Source: Prosopocoilus inquinatus (taxonomy: Eukaryota; Arthropoda; Insecta; Coleoptera; Lucanidae). Taken from it: a stretch of 64,000 nucleotides of DNA. The DNA lies in assembly GCA_036172665.1 (NCBI GenBank), contig CM069874.1, positions 55,472,707-55,536,706 on the forward strand. The letters run 5' to 3'. Of this stretch, positions 46,515 to 58,968 are shown in pieces. Every line of letters begins with the position of its first letter. Within the stretch, counting starts at the first letter, position 1. The translations under genes were made by a program, and so were the position numbers. The notes below the pieces were generated by a model. The model made no database searches and was not told the DNA's origin. It saw only the letters and a program-made list of their open reading frames with translations.

Positions 46515-46937
46515 GTACAATTTTTTTAATCAATTCAACGTAGAATGGAGCAACAAAGAATGTTTTACGAAGCAAATTACACTCAGCAGATAAGTGCAAA
46601 CTCGAAAAAACAAAAGCACCGTGCGTGTGTTCCTGGCTTACTTGATATGGTTTTCTTTCTGACAAAAATTGTCATGATTTTAATTAATCATGGCAATTTT
46701 AATTTTTAATGTTACCTTTTCTATGAAATTTACATTTTTTTTAATGCAAGGAAAAATTTGGAACACTGCTTAATCTTATTGTCTTTCCAGGGCAAGTTCT
46801 TAGGCTTTGTAATTGAACCTGGAGCGTACCTTTTTATGTTTATATCTAATAAGTTTTTTTATACCTATGTACAGTCGAACGCAAAAAATAAGACAATTAC
46901 AGTTTCCTGTAATTTTTCTTTCTCTGGAATGGTACAG

Positions 46938-47152
46938 TTCAATTCAAGAAAGAATACAGATACGTCACATATGAAACTCGTCTATTTCAGGTGGTTGCAC
47001 TATGTCAGTCAACACTATGCGAATTTTTATGTATTGGAAATGTATCATTAAATGAAATTCAAATACGAAATTAATGATAGTGTTGATTAACGTAGTGCAA
47101 CCACCTGGAATTCATATATGATGTGCACATATTCTCTCCTGAATTGAACAGT
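46938..47152. repeat. Palindromic element in intron 2
   Basis: Arms of about 95 bp contain CAGGTGGTTGCACTA and its inverse TAGTGCAACCACCTG. A Tc1-like end (TACAGTCGAACGCAAAAAAT) just to the left at 46870 may be the original terminus, with the right one lost. Confidence 0.65.
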
Positions 47153-47364
47153 AGTTATATGAGTTCAAAAATTCGAGCAAATTTTCATAAATTTTAATTT
47201 TTGTACTGAATACAACAGATTACAAATGACTATTTCTTACGGTGCAACTTACAATTACAAAAAAAAATCGAAGGGTTTAAAATTGTCAATCACTTCATTT
47301 TTTGCTTTTCTTTCATTGAATATTAAAATTTATTGTTGAGCCAATTAACATGAAATTACAAGTA

Positions 47365-47917
47365 CAGGGTGGTGCGTTTTGAAACGCAACATAGGAAATC
47401 CCATGTTAATTTAAAGGTGCTCGAATATTGGCTTCCCAAACTAACAGCAAAATTCCATTTAGGTTTTTTAAAGCACTCTTCAAGATAAATCTATCTGTAA
47501 AGTTTGAGAATTTTTCATTCACTCAGTTTCAAGATATTTAAAAACAATCAGTAACGAAATTCAATTTTTACCAGACTATAAGTACGGCCTTGATCAGTAA
47601 ATGTTAAAATAAATTACTGGGAATTTTTTTCAAAAACGAACTGGATTTATTAATTATCTCTTCAGTTTTCACTATCATTGATCAAGGCTGTGCTGTTAAT
47701 TTGGTATAAATTGAATTTAGTAACAATCCTTTTTTTAAATATCTGAAAACTCAGTGTAGGAATAATTCTCAAACTTCACAGAGAGATTCAACTTGAAGAG
47801 TACTTTCAAAAACGTAAATGAAATTTTACTGTAAAATAAATTAGGGAAGCCTATATAGGAACATTTTTAAATTAAACTTGGAATTTCCTATGTTGCGTTT
47901 CAAAATACAACACCCTG
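47365..47917. mobile_element. Palindromic TA element, 553 bp
   Basis: CAGGGTGGTGCGTTTTGAAA ... inverse ending CAACACCCTG, flanked by TA (47363-47364 and 47918-47919). Arms of about 260 bp can be matched block by block, e.g. GAAACGCAACATAGGAAAT and CCTTGATCA. Confidence 0.8.
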
Positions 47918-48664
47918 TATATCTGAAGAATCTTAATACTGAAAAGGTTTCTGTCAATTAAAACGTAGAAAATATATTAATAACACGAGATTTTTTGGTG
48001 AATTCTATGGTGCCATTGAATAAAAAATTAGTCAATGTTGGCCAGTATTTTAGTGTAACAGCAGTTTGTCATTTGTTAAATAATTTTAAAATTAAATCTG
48101 TGGATTTGGGTTCTTGGCCAATTTTGATGGCTTCTTTTGATCGGTGGGCCTGTATTTGTAATCTATACTTAAGAAAATCCTCATTGATTCATTGACAGTT
48201 TTTAAGTAAGCCTTAAGTATTTGATTAAGTTTTAGCTTATGTAAGGCGATCTTATTTAAAAATGACTTACAAGGTTTCAGGCTTTAAGCACCTTTGTATT
48301 CGTAGTCAACTTAAAAGTTTTATTTCTGATTGTAAATTCAAGTCTCACTTTTCTCAAAGAAGAAAGAAGAATTCTTTGCAACGACTAACAATTTTAATTT
48401 TTGTGATATTGGCGTTTGGTATCTACTAAAAATTTTGGTGTTGATTTGTCAAAGTTCATAGTTTATGAATATGATGTGGCAACTTAAGACAATTTTAAAC
48501 GTAGCTGATCTTACGAAGGACAGTCTTAAGCACTTGCTTGAGTCACAACTAGGAACTATCGCGCAGAGCGTTTTTTAAATCTATTATTGGTTCCAGTTGT
48601 AAATCTCAAATTTGTAGTAGTTATCACAAATACAGACTTTTCCTATTTCTGGTATTTTGTCTAA

Positions 48665-48792
48665 AACCCGATTTTTTTACCTCCTGATAAATTTATTTGC
48701 CAGGTATTATCCTTGGAAACCATTGTATCGATAATAGTTTCCGAGGATATTACCTGGCACATAAATTTATCAAGAGGTGAAAAAATCGGGCC
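48665..48792. mobile_element. Tourist-like hairpin MITE (TAA target site)
   Basis: 128 bp. Arms of about 60 bp start AACCCGATTTTTTTACCTCC / inverse GAAAAAATCGGGCC. TAA lies at 48662-48664 and 48793-48795. Confidence 0.8.
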
Positions 48793-49071
48793 TAAGGCAG
48801 GTATGATACCGTGGTCGTTATTTTAATTAAAACTTCCTTCTAATTGTTGTGCCTTGTAATATCCTTAGAAACCATTGTCAATATAATTGTTCCCAGGGAC
48901 TTCAGAGGTTAAATGAACTTAAAAGAAGGTAATAAGACCATGTTTTACTAACTTTAACTGGTGCTTTCATTAAAGAAAATTGTAGTTATTTTCTTTTATA
49001 TCATGAAAGCAGTAGTGATAATATTTGTAGAAAATGAATTTGGTGACTCTTAGATTCTTTTTTAATTTCAG

Positions 49072-49716
49072 CCCATTTTTCGGTGAAGAATTTCAATTCG
49101 AAGTCCCTAGAAAATTTCGATACCTTTCAATATACCTCTACGATCGAGACCGTCACCTCAAACAGGACAAAGTACTTGGAAAGGTCGCAATAAAACGTGA
49201 AGACTTAGCATCATACAACAACAAGGACCACTGGTTCTCGATCCGGCCTGTCGATGCAGACTCTGAAGTGCAGGGCAAAGCTAATATCAAGATTGCTTTC
49301 GAAGATGGCTATAACAAAGGAGGCAAAGCTGGGGGTCATAGTTCGCAGAGGACATGCTTAAAAGTGCGTGTGCTTGAGTGCGTGGATTTGACTTTGAAGA
49401 ATGGCTCTTGCGATCCTTTTGCGCTCATAACTGTTGTGTACACAAACGGAAAGAAAGTGACTAAAAGGACAAAGACGCGTAAAAAGACTACATGCCCCCA
49501 GTTTGAAGAGGAATTCCTATTTGAGAACTATGAGGACCGTGATAGAGACAAAGATTCGACATACACAGTCTGCCCTGAAAGTGAAGTGGAAATATGTGAA
49601 TTGCAGGTTTCTTTGTGGCATGATGCTCCAGGGATGAGTGGGGACGTGTTCCTGGGAGAAGTGCGGGTACAATTACGAGGGACGCAACAACAGAAAGCTG
49701 CACACAATAATGCCTG
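49072..49716 (+). CDS. Gap1: Gap1, coding exon 3 (end of C2A and most of C2B)
   Basis: The acceptor AG is at 49070-49071 and the donor GTAAGT at 49717. The exon is 645 nt and keeps frame with exon 2 (Ser codon AG/C). C2A finishes with PFFGEEFQFEVPRKFRYLSI, YLYDRDRHLKQDKVLGKVAI and HWFSIRPVDADSEVQGKANI. C2B starts near CLKVRVLECVDLTLKNGSCD and includes the acidic positions in CDPF and WHDAPGMSGDVFLGEVRV. The exon has no stop in frame and ends in phase 2. Downstream exons (rest of C2B, RasGAP, PH-Btk) were not found up to 64000. Confidence 0.9.
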
Positions 49717-50960
49717 GTAAGTCATTACGCATACTTTTTCTAATTTAACAAAATTGCAGAAATATTTTTTGTCAAGTATAAAGTAGAACACATTTCTAAT
49801 TATTTTGTTGGATTTGCAGTATAATTGATGATTAAATTAAAAAAGAGGAAACGCATCATGGAAAATGATTGCACCAGAATGTGTACTAACGTCTCCTTGT
49901 TTTATTATGCTGACCTCACATTAACTTTAAATAACTTGAAATTTGGTTTATATAAGTAAAATTTTGTGGGAGTCACTGAAGTAAAATAAAAACTACAAGG
50001 GAGGTTTGGTGTCAAAATAATTTTTTCATTGTTTAGTGTACTTGATTGAGATGTAATTTAAATTCTGCCTTTGCCTGCTCCATCGTGATTTTTTTTCTTC
50101 TTTATTAAATAAATACTTAACTAGTTAGTTGTGTGTTCAAAGATATAATGATTATGGTTCCTCAACTATTTAGTTAATCTCTGATCAATAGTTTTTAATT
50201 TAAAATTCGTTGTATAGGTACTTATTTATACAGCCAGTTTTGTAAGAATTACGAATCAATTACTGCTGGTCATCATTGGCGTGCGTCATAATTAATACAA
50301 AGGTTTATTATGTCACACATTCAGTGAATTTCTTGTTTACAAAGTTCCATGGGCGTAGCCAGCTACGGGCAAGCCCGGGCGTTTGCACGGAGTTAAAATG
50401 CCTAGAGTTAATATTCGGAGCGAAAAAAGTTAACAGTTATTATGCTTAAAAACTGTTACCTATGCTTTTTTTAAATGTATAGTTATATATATTTTTTAAA
50501 TATGCCCGTGTTTAGAAAAAAGTCGGCGAATAGTGTCCAAGTACCTACTAATTTTTGACTTATTTTCTTAAAACAACGTTTTCCAGTTTTCATTGTTTCC
50601 AAAATTGGAACATGTACAACGACGCTCACCTTAAACAATACGATACGATACGATGCAGGAATATCATTTAAGTTGAGCATTGTATTATCTGATTACTACA
50701 GTAATCGGTTCGTTCATTCGCTATTTATTACCGCACGACACAATGGCAAATTTATACACAAATTTATTAAAAACTGAGAAAGAAGCATCATATCAATCAA
50801 TAAAATCACTGATAGCCTGTCTCTTTTAGTATGTAACAAAATTAGTAGGTATGAAATTTACCATTGTATTATAAAGGCCTTAATTAAACTTTGAGAAAAA
50901 ACAGTAGTGTGACAATCAATTAGTTTTGCATTCAATCATTAATAGAATTAATTGTACTTA
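49717..50960. other. Start of a long Gap1 intron; no other gene seen
   Basis: AT-rich. TCCATGGGCGTAGCCAGC at about 50345 resembles a hAT-type terminus without a partner. Otherwise unremarkable. Confidence 0.45.
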
Positions 50961-51087
50961 GGCCCAGTTTTACAATGACGGTTTAACTTTGAGCCGAAGC
51001 TTATATCCTTCACAACAATTGTTGAAATAATCGTTGGTAAGGGTTTAAGCCTCAGCTCAAAGTGAGTCCCATTTGTAAAACTGGACC
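50961..51087. mobile_element. Tourist-like MITE, tandem copy 1
   Basis: GGCCCAGTTTTACAATGACG ... inverse AAAACTGGACC. TTA at 50958-50960 and TAA at 51088-51090. 127 bp. Confidence 0.8.
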
Positions 51088-51090
51088 TAA

Positions 51091-51218
51091 GGCCCAGTTT
51101 TACAATGACGGTTTAACTTTGAGCCGAAGCTTGAATCCTTCACAATAATTGTTGAAATAATCGTTGCTAAGGGTTTAAACCTCAGCTCAAAGTTGAGCTG
51201 CAATTGTAAGACTGAACC
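51091..51218. mobile_element. Tourist-like MITE, tandem copy 2
   Basis: Same sequence as copy 1 with about a dozen differences. It begins directly after the shared TAA (51088-51090) and ends before TTAA. Confidence 0.8.
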
Positions 51219-51222
51219 TTAA

Positions 51223-52733
51223 TCACGAATGATTGTTGTTGCAGTTATTGAAAAGCATTCGTTTTATCTAATTGTCAGGTGCCTATAACATAAAGTATAA
51301 GTCAATTTTACGAAATATATTTTGCCATAAAAAGTGAATTAAATAATTTTTGCGAAAACTTGTTTTATTTGCAGATGTAGGTACATAATTTATGAACATT
51401 CAAAAGTGCAAGGCTTGGCGAATAAATCCTGGGGATTACAGGGCGAGTTTTTATCACAGAACCGCGAAGATTACAAAATCTGTATCTATATTTGCTTATT
51501 CAATACATCCTCCGGATGTGATCTTAAATACCAACGATCGATTGGTTTTTATCTTCCCGCGAGAATTTTCTTTTTAGCAAGTATACTTACTTCGATGCCT
51601 CAATCCAACCAACAATTCCAATTAACAATCGATGAGTTTACATTACTTAAATAAATTGACCTCCGTTGTATTAAATTATTAAATAAACTACGTAAATATA
51701 ACGACAGGCCATCTACGATTAAGTACTGTTAAAATAACTTCTTGGCTATCAGTGTTTACACTAATAACGACTGCAGGCGATAACCGACGATGGTAACACA
51801 CTTCCTTCCAAAATTCAGATACGAATTTACGGTAAATATTTGCCATGATCTTTTGGTATAGTTCTCTATCTTATCAGACACACATAAGAAGATTCAATTC
51901 CGCCCAAATATCACGTGATGCGGTGCAGATGTAAATGCAAATCCGATCAATAAACAGGAAACGATTTGTATAAAAGTAAAAGGAATCGTTCTATTTCGTG
52001 TCGGTGAAATGTTTGTAAATCAAGCCATAGTAGTCTCTCTGTACTTTGTTGAAGTATTTGTGGGTTTGGGTTTGTTTATATTGCAAACAAAGCGATAGAA
52101 ACATGATAATTAGAATAATCTCATTGTTGTGTGCCTTCAAAATATGTAATTATTTGCGAATTTCATTTGTTTATTTAAGTTGGACATGATTCAAAGGAAT
52201 AAAATTTTATAATATTATTGACTTCAGTTGCTCTAATTTTAGATATATATATGTTAACGCAGAAGTCGTGATCTAAAAGCTAAAAACCAAATATGTCTTG
52301 AATTTTATTTTACTTTTTTTGTGTTTGTTTACCTGTTTGCCCGTTTGCTTGCCTGTCTATTTATTACTGCAGTCAGGTCAGACATGAGGCCGCAATTTAA
52401 TATTTGTAGGGGAGACATTACTATAAAACAGACTTACTACCAATGTTAATAAGAGCGCAGTTAGCTTACAACTGTCTCGATTAAGACGATCTTAAAATTT
52501 TTGTGTTAGTGAAATCTAATAAATAATTTTTTTCTTTAAAATGTTGTACTAAAGCACTAGAATTTTTATCTTTTTTAGTTATCAATCTACAATCAGATTT
52601 ATGTTGGGGTAGTCGTGATCGGTCGTGATTTAAGCCAATTGGCTTAAATCAATGACCGCCAAAAAGTTCGCACCATACGGGAATAGCTTTTTGCGCCAAT
52701 AGCACAGTTTGTACATGTTTGATAACCAACTAT
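51223..52733. other. No gene identified
   Basis: 51700-51990 is balanced in composition and unique. A 26-bp perfect palindrome with core TTTAAGCCAATTGGCTTAAA lies at 52626-52651. Open frames are short. Confidence 0.4.
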
Positions 52734-52741
52734 AAGCAGAA

Positions 52742-53650
52742 CTAAACTCCCCAGATCTATCAAAGTGACGTAATTGGTATGGACAATGTGTCAGAGAGAG
52801 AACAATTGGTAAAGACCATGAGTTAGAGTGAGAATTATTGAAAAGAAATCAACATGTCGCAGTGACATTTCGTGACAGTTGACAAACGATTTACCATTAC
52901 CTTTAAAATTTGAGTTTCATCTAACTGAAACGTGCGCTTCACGATTTCTTGCATTTTTGAACTTATCTGCATGCACAAATGGGTAAGAAAAACGGCTGTT
53001 GATAAGGCTTCAACTTTTGCCGCATTCACACTGAACAATCGAGATACGTCGATATTATCAATCAGGTTCGTTCATTAAACATAATAAATCAACATTGGGA
53101 CTTGGAATCATGATGGAATAATTGTCTTCAGGAAAATTCCACATTCACAGGTTTTGGAAGACATCAAGTACTGTAGTTGTTGAAAAAGAGCTACAATATT
53201 TTGCTTCCGTAAAAATAAGTAAAGAATACTTACAAATTAAGTGCGGTTTTATTTATAAAATTAGTATTTTCTGTGATTTAGGTCGTTCTACGGAGTGATT
53301 ATTATTCACTTAAAGATTTTATTATTGACTAATTTAGGTCCGTATTCATAAACAAAACGTACGCTATGCGTTCACTTAAAATTTGCTATATTCTCGCCTT
53401 TTGGGAAAGTAATTCATAAAATATTCTTAAATTCTCACTGGTTATGCGTCCAAAATGGGGGAAATACGTACAGTTTATGAATTATAGCGAATTATAAACG
53501 AAAGCAAAGCGTAAGTTTAGTTCATGAACACGGACCTTAGTAAATGATTACAGGAAACTTTCAGCTGTCATCAATGTTTTGACGTTGGCGCGAAACAGGG
53601 AATCAATATGGCGGTAAGTTTGCGGTACTTTTGATAGATCTATGGATTTT
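52742..53650 (-). mobile_element. TIR element B, copy 2 (with nested MITE)
   Basis: Inverted relative to copy 1 at 21847-22635. CAGATCTATCAAAG (52752) and CTTTTGATAGATCTATGG mark the ends. A perfect 8-bp duplication AAGCAGAA lies at 52734-52741 and 53651-53658. The frame shared with copy 1 (VEALSTAVFLTHLCMQISS) lies at about 52930-53040, minus strand. The nested MITE is at 53337-53536. Confidence 0.8.
53337..53536. mobile_element. PIF/Harbinger-type MITE nested in element B
   Basis: 200 bp. GGTCCGTATTCATAAAC / inverse GTTCATGAACACGGACC. TTA at 53334-53336 and 53537-53539. The uninterrupted sequence (GACTAATTTAGTAAAC, as its complement) is present in copy 1 at about 21953-21967. Confidence 0.9.
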
Positions 53651-53658
53651 AAGCAGAA

Positions 53659-55924
53659 GAGATCCATCAGTAAAATAGCTAAAAATAGCACTTAGTTAAG
53701 ATACGAAAATATAAATAATGTTGTAATTTTTAATATTAGGTTTTTCACGTTTCTGGTTCAAGTTTTTTTTTATATAAGATTTCGTCTTAATGTTTTTAAT
53801 TTCTTCATAATACATTTCTCATAACTCCAATTTAGTGTAAGCAGATCGAAAATTGGAAGAATTGCATCTAGTTTTTGGTTTAGACTCGTTTAAATGCGAA
53901 CTTATAAAATCGATTTTTTTCATGATTGCCATGAAATATTTACTGTTTGTGTTAATGTCGATTTTATAAGTACGGATTTAAACTGGTCTAAAGTAAAAAT
54001 TGCATGCAACGCTTGTAAGTTTCGGCCTGCTTAGGGTAAGTTAGGTTTACCAGATTTATGTAATCAAGAAATTAAAAGTGATAACACAAAATTTTATGTA
54101 AAAAAACCTTACATCAGTAACGTGAAAAATCGTCTGTAATTTTTTTGTACATGCAACAAGGAAAACCCAAGATCAAATGTTGTCGGAGTATCAAGCGACG
54201 CATTTTGTGAAAACTTATCGGAAGCTACCAAAATTTTGTCTAATTTGTTGCACAATTCCAAATTATGACAATTTTTTAATTTTTACAATTTAAAGGGATA
54301 CCATTTTTCGCCACACTAAAAGTTGCACACTGGGCCTGTTCTGCTTATGTTTGGTTATCGAATAGTACAAACTATTGGCACAAAAACTTTTTTAAAAAAA
54401 TCAATAATAAATAACTTTACCGTATGCTGCGAACTTTTTGGCAGTCACTGTATAAAGGTGATCACATTCAATACAAGGAAAACAGTAAACAATATCGTAT
54501 TGATAAAAAAACAGAATTTTATCCTTAGTTTTACTAAAAAGATTAATGGTTTTTATGTTATATTTCGCAATTTTAGCATTAATACTTTTTAAGACTTTTA
54601 ATAATAATCAAATTTGTATAACCAGTTATTTCTGATTTTTTTTTGTAAATCAAATTATTTTGATTATTTTGAGAATTATTATTGTTAATATTATGAAAAT
54701 TATGATTTTCATTTTGATAATATTCCAAAAAAATTTGATTAATTAAATTTTAAAAGTTTAATTAAATTTTGTTCTAAGTATGTGTCATTCCAGTCACTGA
54801 CGCATACATGACGAATTAAATCGTCACATTGCCCCTTCTTAACGTTTCGTCTTGGAACGTTCCTATGGATGAATCCGGGACGCAGTTTCCAGTGCTGCCA
54901 ATGAACGGGAAATTTCCAGAATTGCGGGAAAAATGAGACGGTGGTGGAAATTTTGGGGGATATACAAATTTGCGGAAGAAATCGGGAATTTTGGATATCA
55001 AAACCCGAAAAAAAATTATAAATACACTGATAAAAATCTGGAGTTAATTCTAACACTTTTTGGACGCCAGGGAACACTTTTTTGGTATTCCCTCGCGTCC
55101 ATCCCTTTGCGGAGTTACGACAAACGGAGTTAGGATGTTTCCCATTTAAACGTATGTAATAGAGCAGAGTTAAGCTTATCCTTGTTGGAACTTTTACGTA
55201 CAATTTAGTCGGAAAAAGAGAACAATAACGCCAAATTCGATGAAGATTAACAACTTTTCAGATAAAACTTTATCCATATTTAACACCGAATGGGCAGATT
55301 ACAATTAATCCCAAAAATTTTTATGTGTGTACAACTCGCTGTGTTCTGTTTAACATTGAAAAAAGAATCTTTCAATTCCGAAATTGTTTGAGTACGAGCG
55401 AGTGCAGCGCTTAAAAAGCGATACGAGTTTAGAAACTACTTTTCTAAGGAGATTGCGCACAGTATTTATAGAAAACAAAAAATAGTAGGTATGTAGTTTA
55501 GTACGTCATTATTAAACATAGGATTTGAATAAGTACACGCCATCGTTTCAGTAGCGCCGTAAAAATATATCGAACAGGCACATTGTGTAATGGGATGGTG
55601 AAAATAATTTACGGCGTTCTTACTATATGACACAATGTCGCAATAAAGTCCGCCGGTCGAGGTACAACTGGTCAACTAATTACTCTGAAAATCTTTACAC
55701 ATTTAAACAAGAAGAGTTGATTACACAACTGTAATTTTTTATTGCTGCAATATTGCTCTGTTTTTTGTTATACTAAGTAACACCATTGCTGTAGCGGCGT
55801 TAATTGTCTCCGCAGCCCTCGCGTTTGTTTACATGCTACGGTCTAAAATTTTTTATTGCCTGCTTCACTAAAATTTGAACCGCGCAAAATATATTTCTCT
55901 TATGTATAGTCATTATGCTGAATA
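53659..55924. other. No gene identified; dispersed repeats
   Basis: 55188-55330 is copy 2 of the repeat at 30225-30365. 54783-54860 (CGTTTCGTCTTGGAACGTTC) resembles 61360-61440. A 154-codon minus-strand frame (54739-55203) crosses these repeats and has no recognisable domain. Confidence 0.4.
55188..55330 (+). repeat. Dispersed repeat, copy 2
   Basis: TTAACAACTTTTCAGATAAAACTTTATCC-type block matching 30225-30365 (first 20 bases TTAACAACTTTTCAGATAAA). Confidence 0.6.
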
Positions 55925-56151
55925 GGTGCTTTCTTTCGCTCACAAAATCGTGATCCAAATGTGTTTTGATTCAAAAACAGACACTCTTCTATGAATCTCT
56001 CAATTTTTAAAACTTGTTTGGATTGAATTATGGTAATTTACAAACGAACTGTCAATCAGAAATTCAAGTCAGGTGTTTTGTTGCAACAACTACGAAATTC
56101 TGGTCCAAAGTATTCGAAACACGATTCAAACTTTAAGCGAAAGAAAGCACC
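55925..56151 (+). mobile_element. Short TIR element, copy 1
   Basis: 227 bp. GGTGCTTTCTTTCGCT and inverse AGCGAAAGAAAGCACC, flanked by TA on both sides (AATA / TATT). Copy 2 is at 60803-61028. Confidence 0.75.
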
Positions 56152-56154
56152 TAT

Positions 56155-57576
56155 TGTCGGCGTGTTGTAAAGTCCCACTTTACTTAAATAATTACGATGT
56201 CGTTTACTGCATGAAATGCGGAGAAGGTTCATTACGTACTTTTTACGATAACGTACGTAGTACCCTCTGGGAGATGCGTCAAGAAACTTACCTGTCAATT
56301 TTTAATACACAATGTCAAAAACAAATATGGCGATCAATCGTCGAGATGAAAGCATAAAATAAACTCATCTCGAGTAAAGGAAAACAAAAGATGTTCAATC
56401 GATAATTAAATAGCAAAATGACGTCGAATCAAATCTAACAAAAGAGAAAACAAAAAAGATAATAAACTGATAGTTACAACATAAAAACAAAGCAAATAAA
56501 ATCGAATGAAAGAAAATACAAAGGCGGGATTTCAAACTTAATACGATTGGCAGCACTGGCAGTTTTGTATCGGACGTAGCATACAGCACATCGGAAACGA
56601 TCGCGTTATAACGACCTACATCCAGTATCGGACTCGCCGTATTGGAAGATGTGCAATATCAGTTGTCTGTACGAAAAAGAAATTAGTAAACAAATTCTTT
56701 GTCTTTTTTTCTTTGTGACACGATAATATTTTTTATATCAAATTTGTAAAAATTGACAGAAAAGTGTCGAATTATTTACGTCCAAAAACTACATGTCCCA
56801 CGTCGATTGCACTTCGAGCGTATAATCGCATCTTTCTCACGCACATTTTTTTAACTAATTTTGCATTTCACTCGTTTCAAGAAATTCTGCAATTCTTGCC
56901 TTGACAACGAATGATCTTTTCATATACTACAAGTGCAAGTGCAAAAATTTCCTCCGTTAGGAAATAATGTAAACGCGAGTTATGGCTGTGATAAGCAAGA
57001 CGCACAGTAAGTTAGAAATCGTTCAAATTCGTTCAAATTCAAAATTCAAAGTTTCTTTGTGTGCTCTCAGAAAAACAATTGATGGTCGGATAAACGAGAT
57101 ATACACTAAACAGAAGTTTTATTTTAATGGAACATCTATATTATTACGATTTTCGATTCTAAATTAAATTCTACTGGGATTTCGCATATGATTTGAATTT
57201 TAGAAATAGAAAACTTGAATCATGATCTTTTTGTAATAAGAGATGTGATTCAAAACGTTAAAAAGATTTACACTTTGCCTTAAAAAAATAAGGACGCTTT
57301 GAATACGTTTTACGTTAAATTTTCAGCTATTTTTTAAAGTTCAATTCTTCCGAAATGTTTCTCGTTTCTAGTTTAAAAGTTAATTTTTAGAAAACATCTA
57401 AATCGATTTAACATGTTAATGGTAAAAATTTTATTTAATGTTACTCCTATTTTATTTAAAACCAAAACTTCGTTTATTTTTTTGGGTATCCGACGTTCAA
57501 TTGTTTATTGTAAATATCTGTAGCAGTATTGAAATAAATTCTACAACTTCTTTTTATTTATTTTTTCTTCCTAAAA
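56155..57576. other. No gene identified
   Basis: Short open frames only. 56180-56290 and 56520-56660 are balanced in composition. Nothing recognised. Confidence 0.45.
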
Positions 57577-58948
57577 TCAAAAATAGAAAAAATTATGCAG
57601 GAATATAAAATTTTGCAGTAAAATTACTGTGTATGTGCGGTCAGCAGTGGGGGTATGCATTAGTGAAGTTAAATCAAAAGAATCAAAAATATTATGTACT
57701 GTAAGAGTATTTTCAGTACTCACCAAATTATCAATATTTAAATCACCACACAGACACACACAATTTAAATTGGTAATAACATTTGGAAATAGTTCATTTA
57801 AATCTTTTAAAGAATTTTGTACACTCAATATTGGCAGTTGGTCTATAGATCGTAATGAGACATAAATTATTAAAACTAATTGCGCAACATTCAAAATCAA
57901 AGTCACAGGAGAGATCCGTCAAATATCTGACAGTGGTACACCTGTCCGCAAGTTTCCTCCTTGCAAAAATGGCGGATCCGCCAGAGGTTGTGCTTGTACG
58001 ACAATAATTACTAATCCATTTGTAATTTGGTTTGGTTTGATCGGTTCATTCTTGAATTAATGTTTAGTACTCACACATCGGCATTAATATTTTTAGAGCA
58101 TTTATTTACAAATTCAATCAATTTTAGATTAAATTTATTTATGCATAGATTTACTCTTTTATTGTCAAAACGATAGGGTAACGTGCAGATGCAAGTTCGT
58201 GTAATACACATTTTAATTCAATTTAAAATGTTAACGAACGAAGGATAATTCGATTGATCAATATTATTCCTACCGGCCAGGATGGCTACACGATTAATTT
58301 TACTGTAACTATCCGTTATGACCTTAATGTCCTCTGTCACTATTTCATAATTTGCATTTAGTTTTATTATTGAACTTTTTTTTACACTCAAAGAATCCTT
58401 TACAATTTCCTTAATACCGACTGTCCGCTAGAAATAGCACTTCGTTTTCATTACACTCATTTGGTTTAATTTTTCTGGCTTTACTTATTTTTTTTTAGCT
58501 CAAGATGTCGCCGATTTAATGCACTAAGATCTTCGCTTAATTGTTGCAACTGCAAAGATAATTTTTCGTTTATTGCTAATAACTCAGTATTTGCCGACTT
58601 CTACCATTGATTTTCATTTATTAACTCCGCCTGCACATTATTTAGTATATTGTTTTCTGCATTCTCTTTTACCCCGTCCTTCACTTCAAATTCCGGGCTG
58701 CGTGTTACCATAATTAGACCACTACGAAATTTAATTAAAAGATCAATTAATTCAGCATTTTTAAGTTTCTTCGTATGGTTGAATTCCTGGCTTCCGGTTG
58801 GAACCGCGTCTCCTCGGATTTCTTCTACTGCCGACGTTTCGTTCTCCATTGCAGAAGAACTTCCTCGGGGCTGCTGCTGGTGGTGGTCTTGCTGCTGCTT
58901 CTCGTAAGTCGTTGAGACTGAGACAGTCTCAACGAGACGCGGTTTCAA
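57577..58948 (-). pseudogene. CR1-like non-LTR retrotransposon relic (ORF1 and endonuclease)
   Basis: Three parts in the order expected on the minus strand. First, 58948-58500: a Gln/His-rich start and a likely coiled-coil segment (NAELIDLLIKF; after a stop, LQLQQLSEDLSALNRRHLEL). Second, about 58450-58050: pieces of an SGNH-esterase-like domain (LADSV; RVAILAGRNNIDQSNYPSFV; CTLPYRFDNKRVN), known from ORF1 of CR1-type elements. Third, about 57930-57620: an apurinic-type endonuclease piece with CGDLNIDNL and SLMHTPTADRTYT. Stops and frameshifts separate the parts, and no reverse transcriptase follows. The mobile element is dead. Confidence 0.7.
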
Positions 58949-58968
58949 CCGGAAGCCAGGAATTCAAC
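58778..58968. repeat. Inverted duplication at the 5' end of the CR1-like relic
   Basis: 58778-58812 (GTTGAATTCCTGGCTTCCGG...) and 58934-58968 are 35-bp inverse copies with one mismatch. The part right of about 58925 thus runs opposite to the rest of the element. Confidence 0.8.

Larger units (their letters stand above)
46515..49071 (+). other. Gap1 intron 2 (2.56 kb), with three mobile elements
   Basis: Acceptor TTTTTAATTTCAG at 49059-49071. Contains the palindromes at 46938-47152 and 47365-47917 and the MITE at 48665-48792. A diverged hairpin resembling the last lies at about 48829-48927. Other open frames here (46758-47051, 47995-48195) are not genes. Confidence 0.8.

Noticed and set aside
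49488..49791. Minus-strand open frames across Gap1 exon 3
   Set aside because: Antisense shadows of a clearly conserved plus-strand coding exon.
54739..55203. 154-codon minus-strand open frame
   Set aside because: Crosses dispersed repeats also seen at 30225 and 61360; no domain or coding signature.
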